Positions 7,019 to 7,332 of a DNA stretch of 7,332 nt are shown here, piece by piece; position 1 is the stretch's first letter; every line of letters begins with the position of its first letter. Under the pieces are notes generated by a model. That model ran no database searches. It was not told where the DNA came from and worked only from the letters and a program-made list of their open reading frames with translations. Position numbers and translations under genes: made by a program. This DNA comes from Quisquiliibacterium sp. (GTDB lineage Bacteria > Pseudomonadota > Gammaproteobacteria > Burkholderiales > Burkholderiaceae_E). The stretch spans positions 1-7,332 of the forward strand of contig JALRBB010000540.1 in the NCBI GenBank assembly GCA_023257915.1, given 5' to 3'.

Positions 7019-7042
7019 CGGGTACGAGACCCGGTGGCCGGG
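7019..7042 (-). other. Two overlapping, mutually exclusive hairpins between murJ and proC
   Basis: CCCGG (7030-7034) pairs with CCGGG (7038-7042) around a three-base loop just after the murJ stop on the minus strand. CGGGT (7019-7023) pairs with ACCCG (7029-7033) around five bases. The stems share 7030-7033, so only one can form at a time. Neither is followed by a U-run. They could be a weak transcription stop or chance in GC-rich DNA. Confidence 0.25.
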
Positions 7043-7043
7043 C

Positions 7044-7253
7044 TTAGCTTCGCTCGCGCCGCACAAATTGCGAGGGACGAATACCGGCAACCACGAGCAT
7101 GACTGCATAAACTGCCGCTGCAAGCAGCACCATCCCGCCGATGATCGCGATGCGCTGGAAAGGCTGTTCGCGCATGGCGATCCAGTCAAAGCGGTCGACC
7201 ACAGCCAGCAGCAGCATTAACATAGTCAACAAGAGCATCAACACCAGCATCAA
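7044..7253 (-). CDS. murJ: Lipid II flippase MurJ, C-terminal fragment (truncated)
   Basis: MurJ is the multi-pass inner-membrane flippase that moves lipid II for peptidoglycan synthesis. Only the last membrane helices and tail are present. The segment LLLAVVDRFDWIAMREQPFQRIAIIGGM, then VLLAAAVYAVMLVVAGIRPSQFVRRE, lines up with the E. coli MurJ end ([44 protein letters not shown]) in length, helix placement and basic tail. The upstream boundary given is only where this frame can nominally begin; it is not a real start. Before about 7205 the frame reads as a run of Met/Leu and then Cys, and reaches a stop at 7296-7298. The gene is therefore either cut by poor sequence at the contig end or genuinely broken. 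The family call depends on this short C-terminal match, so it is less certain than the others. Any other polytopic protein with a similar tail would be the alternative. Confidence 0.65.
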   Translation of the reverse strand: MMLVLMLLLTMLMLLLAVVDRFDWIAMREQPFQRIAIIGGMVLLAAAVYAVMLVVAGIRPSQFVRRERS

Positions 7254-7300
7254 ACAACAGCGGCAGCAACGACAACAACAACAGAAGCAACACGATCAAC
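7205..7300. repeat. Low-complexity CAA/CAG/AAC-rich tract at the contig end
   Basis: By my hand count, bases 7201-7300 are about 46% A, 31% C, 16% G and only 7% T, unlike the GC-rich coding DNA around them. The tract is built of imperfect CAA, CAG, AAC and ACA units, for example GACAACAACAACAG at 7271-7284. On the minus strand it translates as runs of Leu or Cys depending on the frame, and no frame continues murJ convincingly. The pattern suits a degraded read end or assembly error better than a real tandem repeat, because the unit is not constant. Confidence 0.6.
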
Positions 7301-7332
7301 GCTACGTACTCAAGTATCTAACGGGACAGCTA

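Overview
The window reads as an ordinary stretch of chromosome from a proteobacterium of high G+C content, most probably a betaproteobacterium. I base this on remembered protein resemblance: IHF-beta, HldD and UbiA look closest to betaproteobacterial (Burkholderia-like) versions. No search was run, so the taxon is an inference. There is no integrase, transposase, CRISPR array, tRNA or rRNA gene, or phage or defence gene.

Layout: on the plus strand there is the 3' half of rpsA (ribosomal protein S1), then ihfB (IHF beta subunit), lapA and lapB (inner-membrane regulators of LPS synthesis), hldA/rfaE1 (heptose-7-phosphate kinase), hldD/rfaD (ADP-heptose epimerase), a secreted ComEA-like helix-hairpin-helix protein, and ubiA (4-hydroxybenzoate polyprenyltransferase). 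On the minus strand, converging on ubiA, are proC (pyrroline-5-carboxylate reductase) and, upstream of it, the C-terminal end of murJ (lipid II flippase). The last ~130 bases are a low-complexity CAA/CAG/AAC-rich tract in which the murJ frame breaks up. This looks like a poor contig end rather than biology.

How the genes work together: rpsA-ihfB-lapA-lapB is a conserved proteobacterial cluster. LapB, with LapA, adjusts LpxC turnover and so the rate of lipid A synthesis. HldA and HldD supply the ADP-heptose that builds the LPS inner core. The middle of the window is therefore an outer-membrane assembly block placed behind translation and nucleoid genes. The comEA-like gene and ubiA are separated by one base and probably translated together.

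I did not find a new biological system. The points most worth a second look are a 13-codon mini-ORF that joins the lapB stop to the hldA start by ATGA and GTGA overlaps, a 9-bp inverted repeat across the hldD stop codon, two mutually exclusive hairpins between murJ and proC, and the abnormal right end.
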